64,000 nt of DNA from Pseudomonadota bacterium (GTDB lineage: Bacteria; Pseudomonadota; Alphaproteobacteria; Rhizobiales; Rhizobiaceae). Location: contig JAEYDD010000023.1 in NCBI GenBank assembly GCA_023404095.1, positions 59,473 through 123,472 on the forward strand, read 5' to 3'. Position 1 is the first letter of the stretch. Each line of letters opens with the position of its first letter. Below are positions 51,722 to 60,132 of this stretch, one piece after another. Both the position numbers and the translations under genes were made by a program. The notes beneath the pieces are model-generated. The model was not told the DNA's origin. It did no database searches and worked only from the letters and a program-made list of their open reading frames with translations.

Positions 51722-51756
51722 GGCGGGGCGGCTTCTCCTCCAGATACCGCCCCGCC
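51722..51756. terminator. Hairpin in the nirB-nirD gap
   Basis: Perfect 10-bp stem GGCGGGGCGG/CCGCCCCGCC with a 15-base loop, between nirB and nirD. A second small hairpin with a TTCG loop follows at ~51757-51772. No T-run. It probably modulates readthrough or processing of the operon mRNA rather than ending it, since nirD, nasA and cysG lie beyond. Confidence 0.45.
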
Positions 51757-51798
51757 CGCCGCTTCGCGGCGACCTCGACCCTCAATGGGGAAGCGCGA

Positions 51799-54249
51799 TC
51801 ACTCCGCGGCCTCGTTGAAGCCGACCGATGCCATCGGCCGGAACTCGTGCTTGTCCTTGCCGGAGACGCGCTCCGACCAGGGGTCGACCTGGGCGAATTT
51901 CTGGGAAAAGACGAAGCGATCGTAGTAGGCCTTGCGCTTGCCCGCATCGCCGATGATCTGGCGGCGGATCTCCTCCAGGCCGATGCGCTTGGCCCACTTG
52001 TAGATGCGCTCCAGGTAACGGGCCTGCTCGCGATACATCTGCGTCAGCGCCACGATGTGCTCCAGCGCTTCGTCCTCGGTCTTCACCAGGCCGAGCACCT
52101 CGGTGCCCTTGATATCGAGGCCGGCGGCACCGGCAAAGTGGATCTCGAACCCCGAGTCGACGCAGATGACGCCGATATCCTTGCAGGTGGCTTCCGCGCA
52201 GTTTCGCGGACATCCGGAGACCGCCAACTTCAGCTTCGCCGGCGTCCAGGAGCCCCACATGAACTTCTCGATGCGGATGCCGAGGCCCGTCGAATCCTGT
52301 GTGCCGAAACGGCACCAGTCGGAGCCTACGCAGGTCTTCACGGTTCGAAGTCCCTTGGCATAGGCCTGGCCGGAGACGAAACCGGCCTTGCCGAGATCCG
52401 CCCAGACGGCCGGCAGGTCCCCCTTCTCGATCCCGAGCAGGTCGATGCGCTGGCCGCCCGTGACCTTCACCATGGGGATTTCGAACTTGTCGACCACATC
52501 GGCGATCGCCCGCAGTTCCTGCGAGGAGGTGACACCGCCCCACATGCGCGGCACGACCGAATAGGTGCCGTCCTTTTGTATGTTGGCGTGGACGCGCTCA
52601 TTGATGAAGCGCGACTGATAGTCATCGGCATATTCGTCCGGCCAGTCGCAGACGAGGTAGTAGTTCAACGCCGGGCGGCACTTGGCGCAGCCGCAGGAGG
52701 TCTTCCACTCCAGCTCCTGCATGACGGCGGGAATGGATTTCAGGCCCTTGGCCTTGATCAGGCGGCGGACGTCGTCATGGCCGAGATCGGTGCAGCCGCA
52801 CATCGGCTGCACGGCGGCGGGATTGTAGCTGTCGCCAAGCGTCAGCGTCATCAGCTGCTCGACGAGGCCGGTGCAGGAGCCGCAGGAAGCGGATGCCTTG
52901 GTGTGGGCGCGCACCTCGTCGAGCGAGGTCAGTCCCTTCGAGGCAATGGTCGATGTGATCTTGCCCTTGCAGACGCCGTTGCAGCCGCAGATTTCCGCGT
53001 CATCCGGCAAGGCTGCAACGGCCGCCATAGGGTCCAGCGGCGACCCTCCCTGGTAGGCCTGACCGAAGATCAGCGTCTCGCGCATCTGCGAGACATCGGT
53101 CTGCTTCTTCTTCAGGTCGTTGAACCAGGCGCCATCGGCCGTCTCGCCGTAGAGCACGGTGCCGATGATCTTGTTGTCCTTCAGTACGAGCCGCTTGTAG
53201 ACGCCGGCGGACGCATCACGCAGCACAATCTCCTCGCGGTCGTCGCCATCGGCGAAATCACCCAACGAGAACAGCTCGATGCCGGTGACCTTCAGCTTGG
53301 TCGGCGTGTCCGAATGGACGAAGGCGGCCGAACGGTCGCCGGCGAGGTGAGAGGCGGCGACGCGTGCCATCTCGTAGAGGGGCGCGACGAGGCCGTAGAC
53401 CTGGCCTGTGACCTCGGCGCATTCGCCGAGCGCCATGATGCTGCCGTCCGAGGTCAACATGCCGTCGTCGACGACGATGCCGCGGTTGACAGCGAGGCCG
53501 GCATCCCTGGCGAGACCGACGCTTGGGCGGATGCCGACCGCCATCACCACGAGCGTGGCCGGGATGATACGGCCGTCGTCGAGCTCGATGCCCTCGACCC
53601 GGCCATCGCCGATGATCGCCTTGGTGTTGGCCTTGCAGATGACCTTGATACCGCGCTCTTCCACGGCCTTCTGCAGGAGGTAGCCGGCCGCGGGATCGAG
53701 CTGGCGCTCCATCAGCGTCGGCATCACGTGCAGCACGGTGACGTCCATACCGCGATTGGCGAGGCCCGCTGCCGCCTCGAGGCCGAGCAGGCCGCCGCCG
53801 ATGACCACCGCCTTCTCGCGCGATTGCGCCGCCAGCAGCATCGCCTGCACGTCGTCGAGATCGCGGTAGGTAATGACGCCGCGCAGGTCGTTGCCCGGCA
53901 CGGGGATGATGAAGGGCACCGACCCGGTGGCGATCACCAGCTTGTCGTAGCTTTCGGTCACCCCATGGTCGGAGGTGACGGTCTTGGCGGCACGGTCGAT
54001 CGCGACGATCTTGTGGCCCTTGTAGAGGGTGATGCCGTGCTTGATGTACCAGCCGTCGCCGTGAATGATGATCTCTTCGTAGTCCTTCTCGCCGGAGAGC
54101 ACCGGCGAGAGCATGATGCGGTCATAGTTCACACGCGGCTCGGCGTTGAAGATCGTCACCTGGTACTGGCCGGGCGCCTTTTCGAAGAGGTGCTCCAGCA
54201 TGCGTCCCGGCGCCATGCCGTTGCCGATGATGACAAGTTTCTCGGTCAT
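51799..54249 (-). CDS. nirB: Nitrite reductase [NAD(P)H] large subunit
   Basis: Siroheme enzyme reducing nitrite to ammonium with NADH, 816 aa, standard length. N-terminal FAD/NAD domains (KLVIIGNGMAPGRMLEHLFE, AVVIGGGLLGLEAAAGLANR). BFD-like [2Fe-2S] cysteines in EICGCNGVCKGKI and SCGSCTGLVEQL. Siroheme/[4Fe-4S] cysteines in KTCVGSDWCRFGTQDS and AVSGCPRNCAEATCKD. Follows the nitrate transporter gene by 18 bases. Confidence 0.96.
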   Translation of the reverse strand: MTEKLVIIGNGMAPGRMLEHLFEKAPGQYQVTIFNAEPRVNYDRIMLSPVLSGEKDYEEIIIHGDGWYIKHGITLYKGHKIVAIDRAAKTVTSDHGVTESYDKLVIATGSVPFIIPVPGNDLRGVITYRDLDDVQAMLLAAQSREKAVVIGGGLLGLEAAAGLANRGMDVTVLHVMPTLMERQLDPAAGYLLQKAVEERGIKVICKANTKAIIGDGRVEGIELDDGRIIPATLVVMAVGIRPSVGLARDAGLAVNRGIVVDDGMLTSDGSIMALGECAEVTGQVYGLVAPLYEMARVAASHLAGDRSAAFVHSDTPTKLKVTGIELFSLGDFADGDDREEIVLRDASAGVYKRLVLKDNKIIGTVLYGETADGAWFNDLKKKQTDVSQMRETLIFGQAYQGGSPLDPMAAVAALPDDAEICGCNGVCKGKITSTIASKGLTSLDEVRAHTKASASCGSCTGLVEQLMTLTLGDSYNPAAVQPMCGCTDLGHDDVRRLIKAKGLKSIPAVMQELEWKTSCGCAKCRPALNYYLVCDWPDEYADDYQSRFINERVHANIQKDGTYSVVPRMWGGVTSSQELRAIADVVDKFEIPMVKVTGGQRIDLLGIEKGDLPAVWADLGKAGFVSGQAYAKGLRTVKTCVGSDWCRFGTQDSTGLGIRIEKFMWGSWTPAKLKLAVSGCPRNCAEATCKDIGVICVDSGFEIHFAGAAGLDIKGTEVLGLVKTEDEALEHIVALTQMYREQARYLERIYKWAKRIGLEEIRRQIIGDAGKRKAYYDRFVFSQKFAQVDPWSERVSGKDKHEFRPMASVGFNEAAE

Positions 54250-54267
54250 AGGTCCTTGTTCCTTTGA

Positions 54268-55503
54268 TCAGGTGGCTGCCACGGCGGAGACGGAAAGCCC
54301 GCGGCGGTCCATCTGCTTGATCGACAGATGCATCCAGATCAGCGAGACGGCGACGACGCCGAAGAGCAGCAGGAAACAGCTCGACCAAAGGCCGGTCGCG
54401 TCCTTCAAAAGGCCGAAGGCGATCGGCAGGACGAAACCACCGAGGCCGCCGACCATGCCGACGACGCCGCCGACCGCGCCGACGCTGTCGGGGTAGTAGA
54501 CGGGGATGTGCTTGTAGACAGCCGCCTTGCCGAGGCTCATGACGAAGCCGAGCACGAAGACGACGACGATGAAGACGGTGGGGGTGACGCCTGCCGGCAG
54601 CGACAGGATAAGGGTCGAGACGGCTGAGACGCCGAACATCCAGTACATGACGCTGCGCGCGCCCTTCTTGTCGGACAGCATGCCGCCGAAGGCGCGGAAG
54701 ATGCTGCCGGGGATCGAGTATGCGGCGGCGATCATGCCGGCTACGGCAAGATCGAAACCGTAGACGCCGACGAGGTAGCGTGGCAGCCAGAGCGAAAGGG
54801 CCACGAACCCGCCGAAAGCGAAGAAGTAGTAGAGGCAGAAGCGCCAGACCTGGGCCTTCTTGAGCGGAGCGAACTCCTGGGCCAGGCTGCGCGGGGCGGC
54901 ACCCTTCTCGCGGCGGGCGCGGTAGGCCGGATCGTCGGTGGTGGTGAACCAGAAGGCGACCGCCATGACGACAAGGGCTGCGGCCCAGATCTGGGCTACG
55001 GCCTGCCATCCCCAGGCAAGAAGCACGAACGGGGCTGCGAATTTCGTAACCGCCGCGCCGACATTGCCGGCGCCGAAGATGCCGAGTGCGGTGCCCTGCT
55101 TCTGCGCCGGGAAGAACGGCGAGATGTAGGCGACGCCGACGGCGAACGAGCCGCCGGCCAGGCCGACCCCGAGGCCGGCAAGCAGCATCTGCGGATAGGT
55201 GGTGGCGTAGGACAGCAGAAAAGTCGCTACCGCCGCGGCGAGCATGGTCAGCGTGTAGACGAGGCGGCCGCCGTAGCGCGTCGTCCAGACGCCGAGCACG
55301 ATGCGCACGAGCGACCCGGTCAAGATCGGGGTACCGATGAGGAGGCCGAACTGAGCCTCGGTGAGGCCCAGGTCCTGTTTGATGCGGACGCCGATGATGG
55401 CGAAGATCGTCCAGACGGCGAAACAGATGGTGAAGGCGAGCGTGGACATCCACAATGCTTTGGCCGGCTCGCCGGCGGACATGGCTTGGGTGTTTTCAGG
55501 CAT
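54268..55503 (-). CDS. Nitrate/nitrite transporter, MFS (NarK/NrtP type)
   Basis: Major facilitator protein of 411 aa with twelve predicted membrane helices. NNP-family blocks: WTIFAIIGVRIKQDLGLTEA, AGLGVGLAGGSFAVGVAYIS near helix 5 and GVVGMVGGLGGFVLPIAFG near helix 11, the nitrate signature regions. Imports nitrate and/or exchanges nitrite. ATG at 55503 has GGGAGAAG upstream; an in-frame ATG seven codons earlier lacks a site. First structural gene after the regulated leader (55504-55697). Confidence 0.93.
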   Translation of the reverse strand: MPENTQAMSAGEPAKALWMSTLAFTICFAVWTIFAIIGVRIKQDLGLTEAQFGLLIGTPILTGSLVRIVLGVWTTRYGGRLVYTLTMLAAAVATFLLSYATTYPQMLLAGLGVGLAGGSFAVGVAYISPFFPAQKQGTALGIFGAGNVGAAVTKFAAPFVLLAWGWQAVAQIWAAALVVMAVAFWFTTTDDPAYRARREKGAAPRSLAQEFAPLKKAQVWRFCLYYFFAFGGFVALSLWLPRYLVGVYGFDLAVAGMIAAAYSIPGSIFRAFGGMLSDKKGARSVMYWMFGVSAVSTLILSLPAGVTPTVFIVVVFVLGFVMSLGKAAVYKHIPVYYPDSVGAVGGVVGMVGGLGGFVLPIAFGLLKDATGLWSSCFLLLFGVVAVSLIWMHLSIKQMDRRGLSVSAVAAT

Positions 55504-55550
55504 GGCTTCTCCCTGGCCCGACAAAGGTCGCGCCGATCCAACTTGGGGTT

Positions 55551-55622
55551 GAAAAACAAAAAGCCGCTGGCCAGGCTACGCATGCACCCAAAGGCGCGCG
55601 AGTTATCCTGATCAGCGGCTTT
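55551..55622 (-). terminator. Intrinsic terminator in the nas leader (antitermination target)
   Basis: On the minus-strand RNA a 15-bp stem with two mismatches (arms 55608-55622 and 55561-55575, AAGCCGCTG...CAGCGGCTT) is followed directly by U5-G-U5. It ends 48 bases before the transporter start codon, so unregulated transcription should stop before the operon. Position and the NasT/NasS genes upstream identify it as the attenuator that NasT overcomes. Confidence 0.85.
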
Positions 55623-55628
55623 GCTGGA

Positions 55629-55648
55629 GGCGCCCGTCGTTGGACGCC
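55629..55648 (-). promoter_or_regulatory. ANTAR-type RNA hairpin with AACGAC hexaloop
   Basis: RNA hairpin immediately upstream of the leader terminator: 7-bp stem GGCGUCC/GGGCGCC and a six-base loop AACGAC. ANTAR-domain regulators bind tandem small hairpins with hexaloops having A at position 1 and G at position 4; both are present here. The companion upstream hairpin is less clear; a GGCC/GGCC stem at 55657-55668 is close by but has a four-base loop. Predicted NasT binding site. Confidence 0.78.
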
Positions 55649-55680
55649 GAATTCGTGGCCCGGGGGCCTGCTAGGTTAAA

Positions 55681-55697
55681 AGCAAGGTGCGTGCCAG
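55681..55697 (-). promoter_or_regulatory. Sigma-54 promoter of the nitrate assimilation operon
   Basis: Minus-strand TGGCACGCACCTTGCT (55681-55696) matches the sigma-54 -24/-12 consensus TGGCACG-N4-TTGCW exactly. Transcription would start near 55670, giving a leader containing the ANTAR hairpin and terminator. This implies RpoN with an NtrC-type activator, i.e. nitrogen-limitation control on top of nitrate-responsive antitermination. Confidence 0.9.
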
Positions 55698-55802
55698 ATT
55701 CTGCAAGTAATTGTTTTTACGTGATCTTAGCAGTAGCCCGCGCCCTTGGCGGTCGATGGACCGAGCCGATCGGATGCAGCAATCGATCCAAAATTTGTGC
55801 AA

Positions 55803-55819
55803 TGCACGCAAATTGGGCA
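55803..55819. promoter_or_regulatory. Possible NtrC-type activator site
   Basis: TGCACGCAAATTGGGCA, 17 bases, about 110 bases upstream of the sigma-54 promoter, is a partial match to the NtrC consensus (TGCAC-N7-GTGCA type). It overlaps a GTGCAATGCAC palindrome at 55797-55807. Sits just after the nasS stop. Weak but well placed as an enhancer site. Confidence 0.4.
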
Positions 55820-55823
55820 CGGC

Positions 55824-57038
55824 CTACGGTCCCATTTGCGCGGCGATATAGGTAGTGATGTCGTCAGGATCGAACAGGCTGCCGTCGAAAAAGCCGTCGG
55901 GACCAAGTGTCAGGGCGCCGCTCGATCCGACCGGCGTCTCGGCGCGCAAGGCCCCTTCCACCTTGGCGCTGGCAGAAGGCAGTGCTACGCCGAGCGACCT
56001 CATGGCGTTGCGATAGATGTCGGGGCGATAGGTGCCGCCGGCGATGCTCTGATGTTCCGCTGTATGTTCGACCTGCTGCCAGCGAACCATCTGGGTGTAG
56101 AACCAAAGCGCATGGCTTTTCCACGGGAAGGTGGCCGCCTTGGCATTGGGCACGAAGAAGTCCTTTACGACCCGCGTTTGCCCGGCGCCGATGGGCATGA
56201 CCCCCTTCAGCGCCGGCAAAAGCAGTTCGGCCGGCCGGGCGACGTAGGACGGGCCGGCAAGCAGATTGGCCAGCTCCTCGTGGTTTTCCGGCTCCGCGCA
56301 CCACAGCGACGCGCCGTAGAGCGCTCTCAGAAGGGCATCCAGCGCCTCGGGATGGCCTTCCGACCAGCGCGCGTTCACGCCGAGGACCTTCTCCGGGCTG
56401 GACTTCCAGATCGCCGCCTTGACGGTCGCAAGATGGGCGCGGCGCTTCAGCACGCCGAACGTGTTCCATGGCTCGCCGGCGCAGTAGCCGTCGATGAGGC
56501 CGGCGGCCAGCGCATCGCCCATGTCGGGCGGCGGCAGGACGACGATCTCGATCTCGCGGTCGGGGTCGATCCCGCTCGCAGCCAGCCAGTAGCGCAGTTC
56601 GTAGTTGTGTGCGGAATAGGGATGGACGACGCCGAACCGAAGCGTCTCTTCGTTGCGGCGATCGATGACCCGTCGCAGTGACGCGCCGTTTGCACGGGCA
56701 TCCAGGTCGTCGGTCGCGCCGCATTTCGCCATTTCGTCCCAAAGGGCTGCGGAAACGGTGACGGCGTTGCCGCCAAGCCCGAGCGCCATGGGAACGACCA
56801 TCTTCGGTGCCGGGGCACTGAGGCCGAGATTGCAGGCGATCGGCATCGGCGCAAGGATATGGGCGACATCGAAGTGGCTGACCGCAAGCCGGTCGCGGAT
56901 CGTTGCCCAGGAGCGCTCGCGCACCAGCGTGAGGTCGACCGCCTGCGCTTCGGCAAAGCCCTTCTCCCTGGCTACGACGAGCAGGGCGCTGTCGAGCAGC
57001 GGGAGGAAGCCGGCGGTGATATGATGTCTTGACGTCAT
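55824..57038 (-). CDS. nasS: Nitrate-sensing protein NasS (NrtA-like, cytoplasmic)
   Basis: NrtA/CmpA-family binding protein of 404 aa without a signal peptide (starts MTSRHHITAGFLPLLDSALL), so cytoplasmic. Blocks GVVHPYSAHNYELRYWLAAS and GLIDGYCAGEPWNTFGVLKR are typical of nitrate-binding members. NasS holds NasT inactive and releases it when nitrate or nitrite is bound. Start overlaps the nasT stop by ATGA. The sigma-54 promoter of the structural genes lies just beyond its stop codon. Confidence 0.93.
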   Translation of the reverse strand: MTSRHHITAGFLPLLDSALLVVAREKGFAEAQAVDLTLVRERSWATIRDRLAVSHFDVAHILAPMPIACNLGLSAPAPKMVVPMALGLGGNAVTVSAALWDEMAKCGATDDLDARANGASLRRVIDRRNEETLRFGVVHPYSAHNYELRYWLAASGIDPDREIEIVVLPPPDMGDALAAGLIDGYCAGEPWNTFGVLKRRAHLATVKAAIWKSSPEKVLGVNARWSEGHPEALDALLRALYGASLWCAEPENHEELANLLAGPSYVARPAELLLPALKGVMPIGAGQTRVVKDFFVPNAKAATFPWKSHALWFYTQMVRWQQVEHTAEHQSIAGGTYRPDIYRNAMRSLGVALPSASAKVEGALRAETPVGSSGALTLGPDGFFDGSLFDPDDITTYIAAQMGP

Positions 57039-57637
57039 TCCTCGGCTCCCGGATCGAGCAGGCTGGCGGCGGTTAGCAGGCTCTGCGCGATCTCGACGAT
57101 CTTCCGGTTCTGGTTCATGGCCGTTCGACGAAGCAGCGCGTAGGCGGCGTCTTCCGACAGGCCGCGAGAGCGCATCAGCAACCCCTTGGCCTTGTCGATC
57201 AGCTTGCGGTTTTCCAGCTCGCCCCTGGTTTCCTCCAGTTCGCGGTTGAGCCGCGAAAAGGCGTTGAAGCGACTGATCGCCATTTTCAGGATCGGCCGGA
57301 CGCGTTCCTGCTTCAGACCGTCGACGATGTAGGCAGAGACACCCGCGTCGACGGCGGCTTCGATCGAGGCCTCGTCGGATTTGTCGACGAACATGGCGAT
57401 CGGACGCTTCACGGCGCGGGAGATCTGGAAAAAGCTCTCCAGCATGTCCCGGTTGGGATTTTCGAGGTCGATGACGATAACATCGGGATTGAGATCGGCA
57501 ATACGCCGTGCCAGTCCACGCATCTCGTCGATGACCGTGATCTGGTCATAGCCGGCGTCCCGCAGCCCCTCTTCGATGATCGCAGCGCGTATCCGGTTGT
57601 CGTCTATGACCAGTACGTTCAATCGGCTTGGTTTCAT
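57035..57637 (-). CDS. nasT: NasT, ANTAR-domain antitermination regulator
   Basis: Response-regulator-like protein of 200 aa: pseudo-receiver domain (LNVLVIDDNRIRAAIIEEGL, VIVIDLENPNRDML) followed by a coiled linker (~130-145) and a C-terminal ANTAR RNA-binding domain (LIDKAKGLLMRSRGLSEDAA). ATG at 57637 starts the receiver; a longer open frame upstream is without homology. Binds the leader hairpin upstream of narK-nirBD-nasA and allows readthrough of the terminator when freed from NasS. Confidence 0.94.
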   Translation of the reverse strand: MKPSRLNVLVIDDNRIRAAIIEEGLRDAGYDQITVIDEMRGLARRIADLNPDVIVIDLENPNRDMLESFFQISRAVKRPIAMFVDKSDEASIEAAVDAGVSAYIVDGLKQERVRPILKMAISRFNAFSRLNRELEETRGELENRKLIDKAKGLLMRSRGLSEDAAYALLRRTAMNQNRKIVEIAQSLLTAASLLDPGAEE

Positions 57638-57787
57638 TCCGCCACCGCATTGGGACCGCGCCGGCACAAAGCGTGCCGACATTTCGCAGATGCGCCATGC
57701 CGCCATGGAAATCAAGCGTGCGTGTCAAAAGCGGGCGCCTCTCGCCCGTCTGCGATGGGGGCGATGCTGGCCGTTTCCGAGCGGAAC

Positions 57788-58180
57788 CTACGCGGCCTTC
57801 GACAGGTGTTCGTGCACTGCAAGCCACGCGCCGTGCTGATCCTGCTGGAACACGATCGTTTCCCGTTCTTCGGTCTCCATTGGCTCGCCGCCGAGTTCCA
57901 CCTGTGTTTCCACGCGATGCGTGAAGATTGCGGTGTCTCCGGCAAGCTGGATCCGCTGCTCGCTCGATCGGCACCCGAGCACGCGAAATCCGTCGCGCTC
58001 TTCCCAAAGCCGCCATTCCGCCCGATACGCGTCTCGACTTGTCAGAACGCGATCCAGATTGTGGAAGATGAAGGTCGCATTTTCCGCAAATGCGGCAAAA
58101 TACGCCTCGACGTCATGGCGTCCGAACGCCTCGACCAGCCGGTCGGCGGCGGCGGTTACGCCGTCTATTGCTGAGTTCAT
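57788..58180 (-). CDS. NTF2-like (SnoaL/DUF4440-type) protein
   Basis: Small cone-fold protein of 130 aa. Blocks: DRLVEAFGRHDVEAYFAAFA, NATFIFHNLDRVLTSRDAYR and the C-terminal VFQQDQHGAWLAVHEHLSKA. Members are enzymes or ligand-binding partners with many functions; AtzH, which acts in cyanuric acid breakdown, has this fold, but no specific link can be claimed. It follows the TetR gene by 13 bases and probably shares its transcript and the regulon of the divergent importer. Confidence 0.8.
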   Translation of the reverse strand: MNSAIDGVTAAADRLVEAFGRHDVEAYFAAFAENATFIFHNLDRVLTSRDAYRAEWRLWEERDGFRVLGCRSSEQRIQLAGDTAIFTHRVETQVELGGEPMETEERETIVFQQDQHGAWLAVHEHLSKAA

Positions 58181-58193
58181 TGTTCCTCCCCGA

Positions 58194-58823
58194 TCATGCC
58201 TGCTGTTGCGGTGCGCTTATCAAGGTTGCCAGCGGTCTGTTCTGGCGCGCCACGTCGTCCTTCAGTCGTTCCAGGGACATGGCCTCATCGCGCACGAATT
58301 CCGTGAACATCATATTGAGGTTGTTGAAGAACATCGCGCCGACCGCGGCCGTGTCGATGCCCATCATCACCGCGCCGCGCTGCTGCAGCCGCTGGATCAG
58401 GGTGGACACCTGTCGGCAGAGCGCGCGGTCCAGTTCGGTGTAACGTCGGGAGAAGGGTGTATCGGGCTGCTGGATCGAGATCGCCATCGCCGTCCGCCAC
58501 ATGTCCTTGCTCAGATAGACGAGCGAGTGGTCGTAGTACTGGTTGATCAGTGCCGACAGCGCCTCGAGCGGATCTGCAGGCGGGTTGGCGACGATCGGCT
58601 CTCCCGCCTCCAGGACTTCCTCCACCTCCATGGCGACGGTGGCCACGAGCATGTCGCCCTTGTTCTCATAGTAGTTGTAGAAGGTTCCGACCGAGACCTC
58701 GGCGCGCTCGGCGATATCCTCGATCCGTGCCGCATCGTAGCCGACCTCCCGGAAGAGCCTGGTTGCGGCTTCCAGCATGCGCCTGTTCTTGTCGGCCTTC
58801 TGTCTCGCGCGCAGTCCGGTCAC
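58194..58823 (-). CDS. TetR-family transcriptional regulator
   Basis: Repressor of 209 aa from a GTG at 58823, chosen because AAGGA lies about eight bases upstream and homology starts at GLRARQKADKNRRMLEAATR. HTH in IEDIAERAEVSVGTFYNYYE (residues ~28-47). The C-terminal helical domain (QYYDHSLVYLSKDMWRTAMA...) is the ligand part. Divergent from a polyamine-type importer operon; an AATGA-N2-TCATT palindrome in between is the likely operator. Confidence 0.9.
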   Translation of the reverse strand: MTGLRARQKADKNRRMLEAATRLFREVGYDAARIEDIAERAEVSVGTFYNYYENKGDMLVATVAMEVEEVLEAGEPIVANPPADPLEALSALINQYYDHSLVYLSKDMWRTAMAISIQQPDTPFSRRYTELDRALCRQVSTLIQRLQQRGAVMMGIDTAAVGAMFFNNLNMMFTEFVRDEAMSLERLKDDVARQNRPLATLISAPQQQA

Positions 58824-58871
58824 CCGCCATTTCCTTGCATGAACGTCTTCAATTTTGATGTTGACTTGAAA

Positions 58872-58883
58872 AATGAACTCATT
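58872..58883. promoter_or_regulatory. Candidate TetR operator AATGAACTCATT
   Basis: Perfect 12-base inverted repeat around AC, in the 112-base region between the TetR gene and the divergent importer. A TTGACT hexamer (58861-58866) on the plus strand could be the -35 box of the importer promoter, placing the palindrome in the spacer, suited to repression. The -10 box is not clear. Confidence 0.5.
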
Positions 58884-58935
58884 CAGTCTTTTTGTAAAGG
58901 CGCCGCAACGAGCGCCGAAACCAGAGGGCAGAACG

Positions 58936-60018
58936 ATGAACAGATCTGATTCAAGGGCCGCTTCATGCCGGCTATTCTCTTCGGTTGCAGCATTTACCCT
59001 CGCAGCGCTTGCAGCGAGACAGGCGGCAGCTGCCGACGAACTCAACGCGCTCGTGTGGTGCGATCACACCGATCCCGCCCTGATCGAGCCCTTCGAAAAG
59101 GCCAACGACGTCAAGGTCAACCTGAAGGAATACGAGGGCACCGGCGCCGGCCTGTCCATTCTGGAGCAATCACAGCCCGGCGACTGGGACGTGATGGTTG
59201 TGGACGCGGTTGACGTGCATCGTGTGATCGACATGGGGCTGCTCGGAGAAATGCCTGCGGACGCGCTGCCAACCGCCGATATTTTTCCTGAACTCCGCAT
59301 GGAGGAAAACAACACCAAGGACGGAAAGACCTATGCCGTCACCGAGAAGTTCGGCTACAACACCATCTCCTTCGACAGGACCAAGGTCGACCCGAAGGAC
59401 ATGGAAGACCTCTCGGTCATCTGGTCGGACAAGTACAAGGGCCGCATCGCCCTCTATGACTATTACCTGCCCGTGATTGGCCTGGTGCAGCTCGGACTCG
59501 GCAAGAAGACTGCCGACCTTTCGGACGCCGACATGCCTGCCATCGCGGAAAAGCTCTCGGCGATGAAGACCGTGTCGAAGCAGGTGAGTGACGTGGTTTC
59601 CTCGCAGACGGCGCTGGCGACGGGCGAGGTGGACATTCTCGTCGGCGGGGGCGAGTGGATCACCGCCTCTCTCGCAAAGGACAAGCCGGACCTGGACTGG
59701 ATCGTGCCGAAGCAGGGCGCTGTTCGCTGGGCGCAGTCCATCGGTGTCATGAAGGATAGCAAGAGACCCGATCTGGCCCTGAAGTTCGTGCAATATATCC
59801 TCAGCCCGGAAGGTCAGGCCCGCCTTGCGACGTCGTCCTGCTACTGGGGCATGCCGACCAACCAGAAGGCCGGCGATCACCTGGCCGACGAGCAGAAGAA
59901 GGCGCTGCGCTGGGACGACCAGCCTGCCTATCTGAAGAACACCCAGCTCTATCCGATCCCGACGGCGGAACTGGACCAGAAGATGCAGGATGCCTGGACC
60001 AACATGATGCAGCAGTAA
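58936..60018 (+). CDS. Polyamine-type ABC transporter substrate-binding protein
   Basis: PotD/PotF-family periplasmic protein of 360 aa. Signal peptide to about residue 34 (SSVAAFTLAALAARQAAA, cleaved before DELNAL). Family blocks: WCDHTDPALIEPFEKANDVK, VTEKFGYNTISFDRTKVDP and KFVQYILSPEGQARLATSS. ATG at 58936 with AGAGGG upstream; another in-frame ATG lies 21 codons earlier. Feeds the permease pair and ATPase encoded next. Ligand uncertain; the family binds polyamines, amino acids and other small cations. Confidence 0.92.
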   Translation: MNRSDSRAASCRLFSSVAAFTLAALAARQAAAADELNALVWCDHTDPALIEPFEKANDVKVNLKEYEGTGAGLSILEQSQPGDWDVMVVDAVDVHRVIDMGLLGEMPADALPTADIFPELRMEENNTKDGKTYAVTEKFGYNTISFDRTKVDPKDMEDLSVIWSDKYKGRIALYDYYLPVIGLVQLGLGKKTADLSDADMPAIAEKLSAMKTVSKQVSDVVSSQTALATGEVDILVGGGEWITASLAKDKPDLDWIVPKQGAVRWAQSIGVMKDSKRPDLALKFVQYILSPEGQARLATSSCYWGMPTNQKAGDHLADEQKKALRWDDQPAYLKNTQLYPIPTAELDQKMQDAWTNMMQQ

Positions 60019-60032
60019 GGGATCTGCTGCCG

Positions 60033-60064
60033 GCCTGCCCTTTCTCTCGGGGGAAGGGGCGGGC
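60033..60064. terminator. Hairpin after the binding-protein gene
   Basis: A 12-bp stem with wobble pairs (GCCTGCCCTTTC / GAAGGGGCGGGC) lies 15 bases after the stop of the binding-protein gene, with no T-run. As at 15612-15665, it probably stabilises the binding-protein mRNA or reduces readthrough into the permease genes. Confidence 0.5.
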
Positions 60065-60132
60065 GTTGTGCCGCCTGCCCGCGCGCCTGCGTCTCATCAT
60101 GCCCGCTCTCGACTTTGCAGGTTTGGAGATGG

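Noticed and set aside
51310..54267. Plus-strand open frame of 985 codons opposite nirD and nirB
   Set aside because: Covers a conserved enzyme on the other strand exactly; composition is that of an antisense frame, without ribosome site or domain.
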